Assembly: GCA_021234535.1 (NCBI GenBank)
Contig: CM037845.1
Span: 7,680,143 to 7,744,142, forward strand
Length of the DNA stretch: 64,000 nt
From: Stichopus chloronotus
Lineage: Eukaryota; Echinodermata; Holothuroidea; Aspidochirotida; Stichopodidae
Reading direction: 5' to 3'
The translations under genes were made by a program, and so were the position numbers. Below the pieces are notes generated by a model. That model saw nothing but the letters and a program-made list of their open reading frames with translations. It was not told where the DNA came from and ran no database searches. Numbering within the stretch: the first letter of the stretch is position 1; every line of letters begins with the position of its first letter. This document shows positions 1 through 12,500 of the stretch, piece after piece.

Positions 1-326
1 TTCTAAACTTTTCTCTGGAATCATTTGCACAGAGCTTGTTTTAGTGCATGCTACACTGTTTTCTTGTTTGGTTTCGCCGCTGTGTGTAACAACCTTCACT
101 TGCACAATGTTTTCTTGAATTGGCCAACTTGAGCAGAAGATGATGAGAATACGGGTCATTAGACAAATAAATGGGGTTGCTTAGTTACAGGTGAACATAC
201 CCACTGTAATGCATCTCTCAAACTCAGATGCTGGTTACCTACATCGTGAACTACATTTGAGACTCTCATTTGAAGGACGTGAGCATGTCCTCTTAAGCCA
301 AACTTTGTTAAACTTTATCTCCTCAG
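1..326 (+). other. AK9: AK9 intron (3' part)
   Basis: Non-coding sequence that ends in a normal acceptor (tctcctcag at 318-326). No other element is recognised. Confidence 0.7.
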
Positions 327-539
327 GATGAAGAGGTCGCAAAAAATAAGAAGAAACAACTTGGCGATACCAAACATTTCTGTCCGGTGGCATTCAAAGA
401 GAACTTTGTGCTCTGGCCAGGAAATCCGGAGATTGGTGCCAAGTACAGGGAGCGGGTTTTCTACTTCTCCAACCAAGAAAATAAAGACAAATTCATGGCA
501 GAGCCCACTACTTACGTCGCCAAGGGCATGCCGTTCCAG
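327..539 (+). CDS. AK9: AK9 exon (window exon 1)
   Basis: Phase 0 to phase 0, 71 codons. It encodes a Lys-rich stretch followed by the CPVAFKENFVLWPGN block and a YFSNQENKDKFMAEPTTYV segment, the module that precedes each P-loop in AK9. The acceptor is cctcag and the donor gtaagt at 540. Confidence 0.9.
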
Positions 540-3500
540 GTAAGTCATTTGAAGTTACTTGAATTTTCCCTCAGGAGAGCATCTCCTTTCTTGTCGGAAC
601 CACATTCATGCAATTTCATGTAATGGAGAGTTTTCCTTATCCTTCAGTAATGTTTGAATTTCCTGGTGATAAACCTCCTCTGCAGTAAGTTACTTCACCT
701 CCCCATCCTCTCTTAAGTTCGATAAAGATAGCATGGTGTGGTTCAACTGCATGTAAGCACCACATGGCTTAAGCTGTGCAGAATGTTGTACATGAAATAA
801 GGTCCATAGCCAGACTGAACAATTTGGGGAGGCATATCAGTGTTGAAGCTTTGTTGGCCTGTGGAAGGGGTCTAAGGGGTAGGGTTTCTCCCTCCCCTTA
901 AAAAATTTTTAGCTTTTATCAAGAGTTCTAGATGCAAAATGATGCAAGATTTCCATCTTCTCTTTCTGTATTTGTATTCCAAAAAAGCAGGACCTTGTAT
1001 TGAAAAGTTTTGGGAGTTTCTTGGGGGGACACATGCTCCCATGCCCAGTTGGCTGTGTGCCTGCACACAATATGATAGAAGGAAATAGTAGATGGAATTG
1101 TCACAACCATTGAAAATTGAATATCACGGCACGTTTCCATTTGTTACATTTATCATACCAGCCACCTCCCGTGAGGCTCTTAATGCTTGGACCCAGAGGG
1201 GCTGGGAAGTCCCTACACGGCAGACATCTGGCGGAAGAGCTGGGCATATTCCACATCGACTTCAGAGAGAGACTACAGGAATTGATCATCGGTAAAACCA
1301 AAAAGAAGATCGGTCCAGAGTTCGAAGAAGATGAAGATGAACCAGAGAGTGACAGTGAAGATGAGAATGCAGCGGTGAAAGGTAAGTGGAATATAGAGAA
1401 ACTCAGACACGAACTTAACTTTCGTGAAATTTCACCAACAAATCTGGATCATAATGGGTGGCAAATTTGCTATCTTTGCATCCTATATGCCCTGAGACAC
1501 CCCGACCATGAGAACAGTTAACGAATATAAACCAAACCGGAGAGAATGTAGGTGTAACTGAAAAGTCTTACCACTAACTGGAACACCTTTTCCCAATAGT
1601 TCAAAGTCATACAGGCTGTTTGTTACAAAACTTTAAGAAAAAAGAAATTGAAAGAAAAATGAAAAGCTGGTGGAAAGTTGAGGCCTTTAATGCTTCTTAT
1701 GTTTCTTAGGGAATCATGTATATATTTTTCCAAACTTTCAGCTCATTACCTCATCCTTACTCTATCACGAATCTGGTGTATCATAAATACAAAGCCAGAA
1801 GTATGCATACATCTGTTCTTCTACCATTCTACAGTTTTCCTAATGCATGTGCAATCTTGCCTGACAGGCCAGTGCATCTTATTACTATGTAATCATCACT
1901 TGCCATAAGAGAAGATAGTGAATAGATTTATGTTACTCATGAATTTGGGCGCTGCATTATATTTGTCTGTCTGTTGTTCTTTGTTACTTTTCCATACCTT
2001 TCATATCAGCCTTGCTTACACTTTTGTAGGTGACAGTTGGGATGGTTACAAACATCTCTAAAAATTTGCAGTTTGTTCGTGCTGTCTTTTGTTTGCTGAA
2101 TAAATCAATAACAGGCCCAGCGTTTGATTTTCGTGAATTTCACGTGTGACCTCTGTCCAGTCATTATTCTCATCCAGTCTTTCAGTTTTTAACTCTTGTC
2201 GTTATCACCACATCTCTGCAAATAGCAATTAGGAACGAAGGCTGCGTAGTCTGTTCCGATAAAGGAACCTTGAATGACTGGCAGTTTTCACAGTGTTTTA
2301 TCAAATTGTTTGCTCAAGGATAATGTTCCACCGATACCGGGCTTCTTTATCGGTGCCTTCTCTCTAAGCTGCTGCTATCTGATTGGCCTATATTTCATGA
2401 GGCTATGAGTCATGTCTTATCAGTTTATGGAAAACGCCGCTAAAGTGTCACTGGTGACTCCAGGCCCTTTATTTTGGAAGAACCATAGCTAGACTGTCAT
2501 GGCCAATCGGTTCAAGTGGAGGGAGCGACTGTCCTCCTCCCCCTTTGAAGAAAAAGTGTTCATATTACTGAATGCACTCTTATGCAATTTGGTGCAAAAA
2601 ATAAAATTGAACAATTGTGAAATGAGTTTCCTTCTTTTTTTTTTATAGACAATTGTTGATAAACTGAAGCCTCTCTTTTATGGTCCACCTTTGGGTTGGA
2701 TCATGGCACCTGTCGACCCCCTGATATGATTTTATGGTCCACCTTTGGGTGGGATCATGGCACCCGTTGACCCCCTGATATGTCAGTGTAAAAAAATTAC
2801 TCATGATTAAATCGGTTTTAGCTTCCCTTGGTACAGATTGGTTCATACGCAAACGACCTCAACCCCGTTGTGTAATGAATGGCCTGGAATTGACTGTACA
2901 GTAGCAAGTGCTCCTTCAATGAAAGCAGACTTGATATGCTTCACTTGAGACTCAACAAAATCATGACAACAAAATATTTGTTGTAGATAGCTGTGAAACA
3001 AAATGTTATTTTGGGTTTTCCCTGCCAAATGTTAGCATGTTTTGAAATGTGGAGGGCATTGTGACTTCTGTGGTCCATCAAAGCTGTTGAAATCAATGTT
3101 GTTTGTGATCTCCGGGGTCATATGTCATTGTCATAGTGCAATGCGCATTAAGTCTGGTCCTCAGGTGGATTGAAGCACTTTTACGGCACCTGATTGTGGC
3201 TTGCTAGTTTGGACAATTTGTCAGATAGGTACATGATTAGTAGACTTGAAGGCTCACTGAGTAGCATTGATTACAAGAAAGCTACCTCCAAATGAGAAAG
3301 CACTGTTTAGCACACCTGCAAAGAGAACTTGGTTACAGTTGAGGTTTGGCTTATTTGGTCTTAGAGGTCACCGGTTTTGCTACATTCCTGCATCTGCCAA
3401 AAGTTGACAGTATCATTATGTACTGCCCAGGTTGAACCAATAAACCGATGCAATAATTCTGTTACTTGATCCATGAAATTTTGCGTGGAAGACATTTCTT

Positions 3501-6500
3501 ACTTCAATGGCGTTAATACTTCATGCATGACATAAATACCTTTTCACTTCAATGTTGCTGTTGTCTGTTTACACCTTATCAATCACTTGACTTTCTTCAA
3601 GAAGATGGAGAGAAGCCAGACGAAACTAACCTGGAAGAGCCAAAGCCAGAGGAGGCAGGAGAGCAGGAGGAGGAAGAGGAGGAGGAACCAGAGGCAGAAC
3701 TCACTGAGGAGGAGGAAAACATCAAAGGAAATCTGATGGGAGAAGAGGCTCTTTCCTTGGAAACGTTAGAAAAGATCATCTCGGACTGGTGGAACAAAGA
3801 ACCGTTCAAGTAAGTAATCCATATAGAAAGTTTGTAGTTTATCTTACAGTACCTTATGACCGTTCATGGTTGTGTGAGTTGTCAGCCACATACCAACATT
3901 TTTGTCATTGCTTGGTAATGACAAAAGTGATAAATCCCTGAGTCTGCTGAACTGATAGCGCATTAAAGGCTAATTACTTTTCTATGGGTGCCAATTGTAT
4001 CCAGTTTTGGGTGTCCTCGTAACTAAGGATCCAATCATAATGAACTCATTTGGTTTTTCAGTATTGACAAAATTCAGGCTCTGAGGGTTATAGTTCTTGA
4101 GGATGCATCATGCAGCGACCAAAGTAGTTGCAATTCTCCCAACGTTACAGCTAGTCCTTCCTGTGGCCTGTCTAAAACTCCTCCATATGTTATAATCAAA
4201 ATGATGGGCCCCTGTGTATACTGTATAATGTGAGATGCTCTGCATCTTTCAAACTTGCGGTCAATAAAAGAGCAGAATCAATTAATAATTTTGCTTTCCA
4301 CTGGCCAAAAATGTAACTTTGGGGATGAGTAAACTGGCCTTTCAGTTAAGATCTTCAAGAACTAGCTTTCATTTTTATCAAAGCTTAACACTATAGAAAG
4401 CAGAGACTAACGCAGAAACATAATGATGTGAAATTTGACACCAAAATGTCACAAACTCAGCAAAAGTACCTATTTCTCACCCCTAAATCTGATGCCTTTG
4501 AGATAAATTTCTTTGCGCTTTGTTGCTAGAAAAAATGTTTATAGTTGGAAGAGTTGCAGCATAAAGACTTAGATAAGACTGGAATGCTAACAGTGTAAAT
4601 CAGTGTATATTTTGTGCATATTAATGATGTATTATTATTCGTTCAGGTTTGCCCAAACTTGTGTCGCAATATTTTAATGCAATAACCTGAAAAAGGTTTT
4701 TTTTTTTTAACTTTTGGTCAGATTAAGAAGTAGGAGTACAGTATCATGATGGTTTGATGTGATGTAAAAAAGAAAATATCTAATTGTGTGTCGAAGATCG
4801 TTTCATGTAATCGCTCCCTTCTATAATTAGAAAACTGTCTTCATCTCATTGACAAGCTCCAGACGTGAAGATGAAGAAAGAATTATTTCAGTGAGGAGGG
4901 GGTATCTTTTAAGAGTAGAACTAGAGACAAATAGTTCGTAATAACTTATCTTTGCTCAGGTCATCTGGCTTCGTGCTGGAGGGTTTCCCGCGTACGGTCG
5001 AGGAAGCTCAGTTTATGGCAGACAAGGGGCTCTTCCCGGATGCTGCCATCGTCCTGGCGGTGGACGATGGGGAGATCACCAACCGCTTGCTCCCGCCAAA
5101 AATGGAGAAGTGGAAGCAGAAGAGAGACAAGAAGTTAGCTAAGAGAGAGAAGAAGAAGGAGAAGAAGAGGAAAGAAAGGGAGGCTGCTATGAATAAACGC
5201 AGACTGGAGCTCCAGCAGGAGATGGAGGAGAAGAAAGCCTGAGAGAATGGTAGGCATCTTCATCAATGATGTAGTGCAGAAGGAAGTTGAATTACCTAAT
5301 GAAAGTGGATGAATGGCAAAAACTACTAAAAATTAAAAAAAAAAGAAAGAGAGACAACCCCAGTTGACTCTAGTGTGCTCTGACTTTCTATTGACATGTT
5401 GCCAAAAAGCCTTATGTATTGAAACAACATACTGAAGATTTTTTAATCATATTCAGTGTGTAAAATTATGACACCACTGTTTACTCATTTTAGGGACTGC
5501 TACACTACTGGAACATTTTGCTCACCAAAACATGCTGTCACTCTGTGCTTTTGTCTATGCGAACTTTTCTTCTCTGGAAAATCGTGGAAATCTTCTGCAA
5601 GTTCTCTGACTAAAACTTTGGCCCATTTCCAGTTGTGTTTATACCCCTTGCAATGTTTCATTTAAGGTGCTAAGACATGTAAGCATTTTATTTGTCCGTC
5701 TGTCGATACCCAGCAGGATCGTTCATTTGTTTAATGTTTCCAATGTAGTCACACACAAGAAATGATGCAAACACAAATTTTCAGGGATAAATGAATGCCT
5801 GCCTGACAACAAGAACTCTCATTACAAGGTATAGCTTTGCAGACCATTTAAGTACAGCAACAAATTAATATGCACCAGTATATGACAAAGATTGTCCAAG
5901 TGTTGGCAATGTAGGAATAAGAGAGTGGCAAGGGTGGTATTACACATTTAAGGGAACCAGTGAAACATGCTGCTGTTGTGTTCTTTTTAGTAAGAAATGT
6001 TGCCAGCATGTATGTGAGCAGGGGTTGCTAAAGGGACAAATCACAGAAAAAGAGTTTCTCCCTCAGGCGCAGAAAGCTGCAGAGAAAGACAGCGACGAAT
6101 CGGAAGCATCTGACAACGACGAAGATGACGACGAAGAAGAGGACGACATCGAAGCTCTGCTAGCGGAAGAGTTTGAGGAAGAGGAGGAAGAAGAGGAGGA
6201 AGATGAGGAGATGGAAGAGGATGCGGAGGACAGACTGAAGAATGAGATCGGAGAAATGTACGATGACGATACCAACAGACTGTCAGCCGTACAGGTGAGA
6301 ATTATGACCTTTGAGGGGAGATGGGGAAGAGGATCGAGGGGTGAGGTAGGGGTGGTTGGGTAGGTAGGGAGTAAGGAAGGCTGAGAGTACCAAGGGTGAT
6401 AAATGAGACAGCATAGACTGGTGCTGTGCAGGTGAGAATTGCAACATGGTATAGTAGATGAGGAAGAAGAGGGATGAAGAGGGAGGAATAAGGATGATGG

Positions 6501-9500
6501 GGTGGGGGGGGGGTTTAGACAGGGTTCAGCAAAGGATGTAGGAATCAAGGTGATAAATGGGACAATATGGATTGGCAGCTGTACCTGTATGGATAATAGG
6601 TAGAGGTATTTATGGAGGAGGAAAAGAAAGGGGGGGTTGGACCCCTGAAAGCAGTGATGAGAGAGGAGGGATGGATGTAGAAATCAAACAAGAGATGGGA
6701 CGGATTGGTAACACCAGTCAAGTCTAGCAGCTGTGCCAATTATTTGTGGCATGGGATAAAGTGTGAGGGTCGGCTAGGGTGGGTTGAAGGATACAGTATT
6801 CAGGATGAAAGGAAGATTGGGAAAAAAAAAGAAAAGAAATGGCTCTTGAGGGAAGGATATGCAGAATTCAGGATGATAACACAAGACTGGAGAATTATGT
6901 GCAGTTGCAATAGCAATGTTCCTGCTTAGTTGACAACATGAGAACCTCTGATAGTGCTTGGGACGTTGGCAGTGAAAGAGAAAGGCAGTAATTGAAGGTG
7001 ATGGCTTTAGGGGGTGTGAAATATGTGCTGTGATGAAAGGGTGGGGAGGAGAAGGAAGCCACCGTTGTCATCTATGCTGGACTATGAACTGTGGGCTGTC
7101 AACACAATTGAAGTATTTCACATGATGATCCCGTAGACTGGGTTGGGCCAGATGGAGGCGGAATCTGAGATTGTGGAACATGTTCTGGTGTAAGAGAGAA
7201 GATAGTTTAAAAAATGTTGAACTTTTTTTTTTGTAGTTACTCAAATGAACTAAGAATCACACCTCTGTTGTCATCTTCAAACTTTGTCAAAGTAGGTAAT
7301 TCTGTTATAAGAACTCTGAATAGACTTTCAAGATTGCTGTCCCTGCTATGCTGGTGCATTTTACTGTTTACCTATGCAAAGTCATTGCCAGGTTTTATAG
7401 CTCTGTTTCCAGTGTTCGAAGTTACAGTATTTTGTGTACAACTGATTTTGTCGTCTATCAGACACCCTCATCACAGATTTTGGTCTCCCCATGGGAATTG
7501 TTTTAACCTGCCTCAAATGCTGCAGTAGGACCACTGCTGAAACTTACTCTCACTGTTGCAGAAAACAAAATTATTGAGTGGAGTTGCTTAGGATAGACGG
7601 CAGCTAAGGCAAGGCAGTATCTCTCTTTGTATTTTGTCCATTTGTGTCATGACGTTCAGTTTAAATATCTGCCCTTTCAGGAAACTTTGGAAGAAGTATT
7701 GATTCCTAGGATGGAACTGGACGGAGGGAGGAAGCCCTCCATCGTACGTTACACGCTCAAGCAAACCCTCCAGCCGGTGGTGGAGTGCAGGGAGAGCCTC
7801 TTCGAGAAAGCCTATCCCATCAAGGACCATGTGGCACAGAAGATGCTTCAGATAGGTTACAAGCACCCGTCCCGTTTTGGGAGGTGGTGTCCCGTGAGAC
7901 TGCTCGACGGGGACTGCATTCAACCGATGCAGGGCCCCGGGTTCCAGTCGTTCCCCGTCCAGTACCGGCAGAATGTCTTCTTTCTTTCCACCCAAGAGGA
8001 TCGGGACCACTTCATATTGAATCCCCTCAAGTACCTGAAGCAGCCGTCTCCCAAACCGGTGGTTCCAATCAAGATGGCCATCATTGGCCCACCAAAGTGT
8101 GGGAAGACTACATGTGAGTGAATGGGTTGATCGATCAAAGGCAGTTGTGCATTTTCATTTTCACTATTTTGCAGGTCAAGGTATAATTTTCATGCAGACA
8201 GGTAGCCTGTTATTGCACTTTAATATCGATGTAATATTATTGGTATGAGTGTTCCTTCTCTTTCTTCACATAGATTTGTATGTTAGAGTTGTACAAAAAG
8301 AGTCCTGTAAAGTAGCCTTGGGAGGTTTGAGGGACATCAGCAGGTTAAAAGTTTAATTCATCTCTGCGTTTGATATTAAAGTTCACTGTATGGAAGACAA
8401 GCCACCTCTACTTCCAAGTAGCTAATGATGTCTCACAAAGCATTTGTCGTTTGCATACACCAGTTCTGCAAAGGGTACAATTCACCCCCATTTTTTTCCT
8501 TTTTCCCATCAACATTTTCATCCACCAGTGGCGAATCGTTTCGTGTCGGAGTACGGCATGATGAGACTGTCCATCGGAGAGGCGGTGAGGTTCGTTTTGG
8601 GTCAGCAACCCCAGACAGAGCTGGCCAATCAGATCAACACCCACCTGAAAAAGGGAGACGTGGTGCCTGACGATCTTGCCGTTAGAGCTCTTGAGGTCAC
8701 CATGCTGGATTCGAGGGCAAACACAAGAGGGTATGTTTAAGTTTTATGAAGTATTCTTTGAACATTGTAAAAATGAAATTTTTAATAGTTTAGTTCAGTG
8801 GCTCAGTGCAACAGTGGAATAATATGTCCTGCAATGCATCACAATTGATCTTTCCGGCATGAGGTGTGTTGAGAAAAACAAATAACCTGATGCTGAAAGT
8901 CATCACAACTCTATATTGTCTTCTTTGGCATCTTGTGCACCAAGCATTTCTCGGACAGACAGTCTGTGTGAAGTAGAGAATCATTCAGTCTTGGCCGGGT
9001 GCTACAGTGATTCCTGATTTCAAAAACTGTGAGGTACTGAGGAGTGTAAACTATTGCATTTCCTTTACACCTCCAGGACGTAAGTTAAAATATACTTAAT
9101 CATCCACAGTGCACACTTGTGGGAGGTGCAGTTGATGACCGGGTCTACAACAAACACTCTTTCACCACATCCCACAGAGTTCTTGATGTCATGTTTTCAG
9201 GGCGTCATTTTGTCATATTCATGCGATCGAATCCGCATCGATATGCATATAGGATGAAAACACCGGTCAGGTCAATGTCAACATCGACCAGAGCACAAAA
9301 TAAATAAAACAGCTATGCAGAGAGAAGAATAGCTAGAGACCTGGTCCCATCCATTAATGGAGAAAGCCTGAAGGGTGCCTAAAGAAATTTAAACTTCTCA
9401 CTGCATGTTTTTGTCCCTTTGAGGTGCATGCAGTGATGGTTGAGGAGGGCGTTGAGAATGGAGAGAAGTAGACTTGGTTCTGAAAGGTCAAGGTATTAAA

Positions 9501-12500
9501 CATCTCTCACATAAGTTCTCGTTCATGTCACCCTGTTTCTTTTTTAAGGTGTGTACTGGATGGCTACCCTGTGACAAAAACACAACTGGACCTGTTGACA
9601 GAGTTCAACATCATACCAGTGGTGATCCTTGAACTACAGGTGGACAGCCGAGAGCTGATGGTGCGTGGCATGAAAGACAGGCATTCCCCTCTCAGGTGAG
9701 TCAAAAACAAAAGATGGCGATGAAAAAATAGAAACTGTAACCAAATGTAACTGTTGCAACCAACTCCCCCACAAGTCTCTACCCCTGAAGCGCACACCTT
9801 CACAGAACTGTCAAACGTATCTCTCGACAGGAGCTTACCTCTCCACGACAGCGCCCAGATCCTCGCCATACGGATCGCTGCCTGGCAAAAAGAAGTGACG
9901 GCGGTGAGGGAGTGGTACCGAGAGGAGCACAGCAACTGGATGGCCTTGGACGGTGAGAGGTCCAAATGGTGGGTATGGAATGAGGCAGTGAAGGAGGGCA
10001 AGAGGAGCGTGAGGAGGATACAGGACTACTTGCAGAGGATATCAGACGGTGAGTCAGCCAAAAGTACCGATGGTTGATACCTCCTCATGGGAGATTGCTT
10101 CAAAATTCTGCGCTACTCTGTGGTTTCTGAACCGCAGTCACAGGGATGGGATAAAGGACAATAGTAGTATATCATTAAGTCTATCAAGAGGTTCAACTAA
10201 CACAGAGTTTAGGGCTCAAGAGATTTGTCTGGATTGCATTCTGTCAATGAAACGTGAGTATGTAACAGCCCCAATTGCACATTCAGTTTCACAATTACCT
10301 CAGTGACCTGCCATGGCCTTAGAAGTGACCCCATGTTCTACAGACTTCCTTCATGCTAGAGCATGCAATGTGCACAGACCTTGTCGATAGAGCATAGTTC
10401 CTTAGTGACAGGACAGGCAGGTGCGCAGCTTCACGTGTAGCATGCGCTGTTTATTTCTTTATTTTGGAACACATTCAAACCAGCAACACTCGAAAAGGAT
10501 AAGCATACACTGTGTTGTTCGATGTGTCAATAGAGTGTACCTTTAAAGAAATCTGGCATGGCAGCCCCAGGTGGCCTGTGATGCAAGGTTAATATCAGGC
10601 ATAGTTTCCCTTGAAGGTCAAAAGTTTCAAACCATTTCTTTTGAGTTGATCTTTTCTTGTAACTTATAAGTTAAGAAGTATTAGAAATGAGAAGCTCAAC
10701 ATTTACAGGATAAATGAATAATCATAAAATAGAATCTCCCCTCCCCACATGGACTGTTAATGTGCATCCCTTAATGACTGAGTGGGTGCTGGTTTCATGG
10801 CAGAGATTCTGACCAACTGTCCGTTTATTATTTCATTTACCAGTTTTCCAAAACGAATAATACAGAAGATTGAATACAGTAACAGAACAAGTGTAAGAGA
10901 ACAAGAAAAATTGATCGCTGCAGAAGGAAGTGCTCCTGAAAAACCCTCATGGGGTCAAAGAAAAAACACTCTCCAAAAAGAATTCATGGAGAGAAACAAA
11001 AAAGAAAAAAAGAACAAAAATCCCTCCTGAACCCACCACCAAAGACCAACCACCCACCCCCAATTAATGACAATAATTATGTATTAATTTTAAGTAATTT
11101 TAATTAATGTTAAATAAATTTGAATTAAATGTGCTTACTGTCTGCTTACAGAATATTTGGTTGATATTTGATCTGTTCGTTCAGTGCTCAACATTTCTTT
11201 AACATCTGATGTGCTACAGGAAAGGCCGTTTCCATCTGCAATCTTTGCATCACACCCAAGGAGTTTCTTTCCCGTCTCGGTGACTTTGGCCAGTATTGCC
11301 CCGTCAGCCTTGCCAGCAAAGGCGAACTCGTTGACTGTTCGACGAAGTGCAGCCTGGAATTTGCCGCCGAATTCCGCGGGAGGTACTACAAAATGGAAAA
11401 CAAGGAAAAGCTGGAAGAGTTTCTGGCCCACCCCGAGCGCTATGTTCCCCCACTGGCACCGAGGCGGCTCCCATCCCCTGATCTGTTGCCAAGGAGGAGA
11501 ACGCCACTGGAAGTGAAGACCATGTTTCCCATGAGGTTGGAACTGCAAGGGTACTGCTCAGTCACATACCTGGATGGAAAGTTGAGGTAGGATTTCTCTT
11601 AAATCTCTTACTAAGCTAGAAGTGAGTAAGAATTTGAGGTGAAAGTGTTTATGCCATCGGTCGTGAAAACCTGGGGACTGTACTCGGAAGGTGCATGATA
11701 GAGGTGCCTAAGGCTGACAGAGGCTATTTTCTCATTACGTTTACAACTCAGTCAGGGCTTTCTGCAGAAACTGAAGCCAGCCAAGCAAGTAATGTGTCCT
11801 CTATGCCATGTGATGCTTCTCTCCAAAGTGTAAACAACTCAACCACAATAACCAGCATGTGCAAACTGAATCTGATATGACCTGGTACACAGGGAATATG
11901 CACACTAGTCATAGTATCTCTGATCTACAGTGATCTTGGGTAAACTCAGTTGTGGAGTGAGATAACCAAGCAAAAATATAGTCACGCGACAGCAGAGTTT
12001 GGGACTCAAAGTCAGTACCAGTATGTTTGAACTTTTTAATGGACTGTACCCATAATGCTTCAAATTCCAAGGAGCAGTACACCTCAACTTTTCTGTGGTG
12101 TAGTATGTGCACAATCCATGCAAGTTGCACTCACAGTGTTCTTTATCTGTTTTTGGTTACCTCAGCCTCATTGTCCATTTTGCCATGCATGCTGGGGGGG
12201 GGGGGGGGCATTGTGTCTGTCAGACCAGCCTTGGTTTGTAATAGATCCGTTTGTCTTACCGTGTCACATTTGTGACGTGTTTTCAATAGCAGCGATGATG
12301 TTTATCCTCTTGATCATGATACTGATGTTTATCCTTGAGATAAAAGAGTCAATGTTCTAGTTGAATGTGACTCCTCTCCTCAGACACCACATTTAGCATG
12401 GGTTGATAAGCGATGAGTCACATGTTGTCTAATATTGACTCAATACGTGCTGTCAGTCTGCACTGATTGATAACCTGTAAACTCAACGTCAGTTTGTAAC

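Noticed and set aside
6063..6548. 161-residue Ser-rich minus-strand frame
   Set aside because: It is the antisense of the acidic AK9 exon 5 and the adjoining purine-rich intron.
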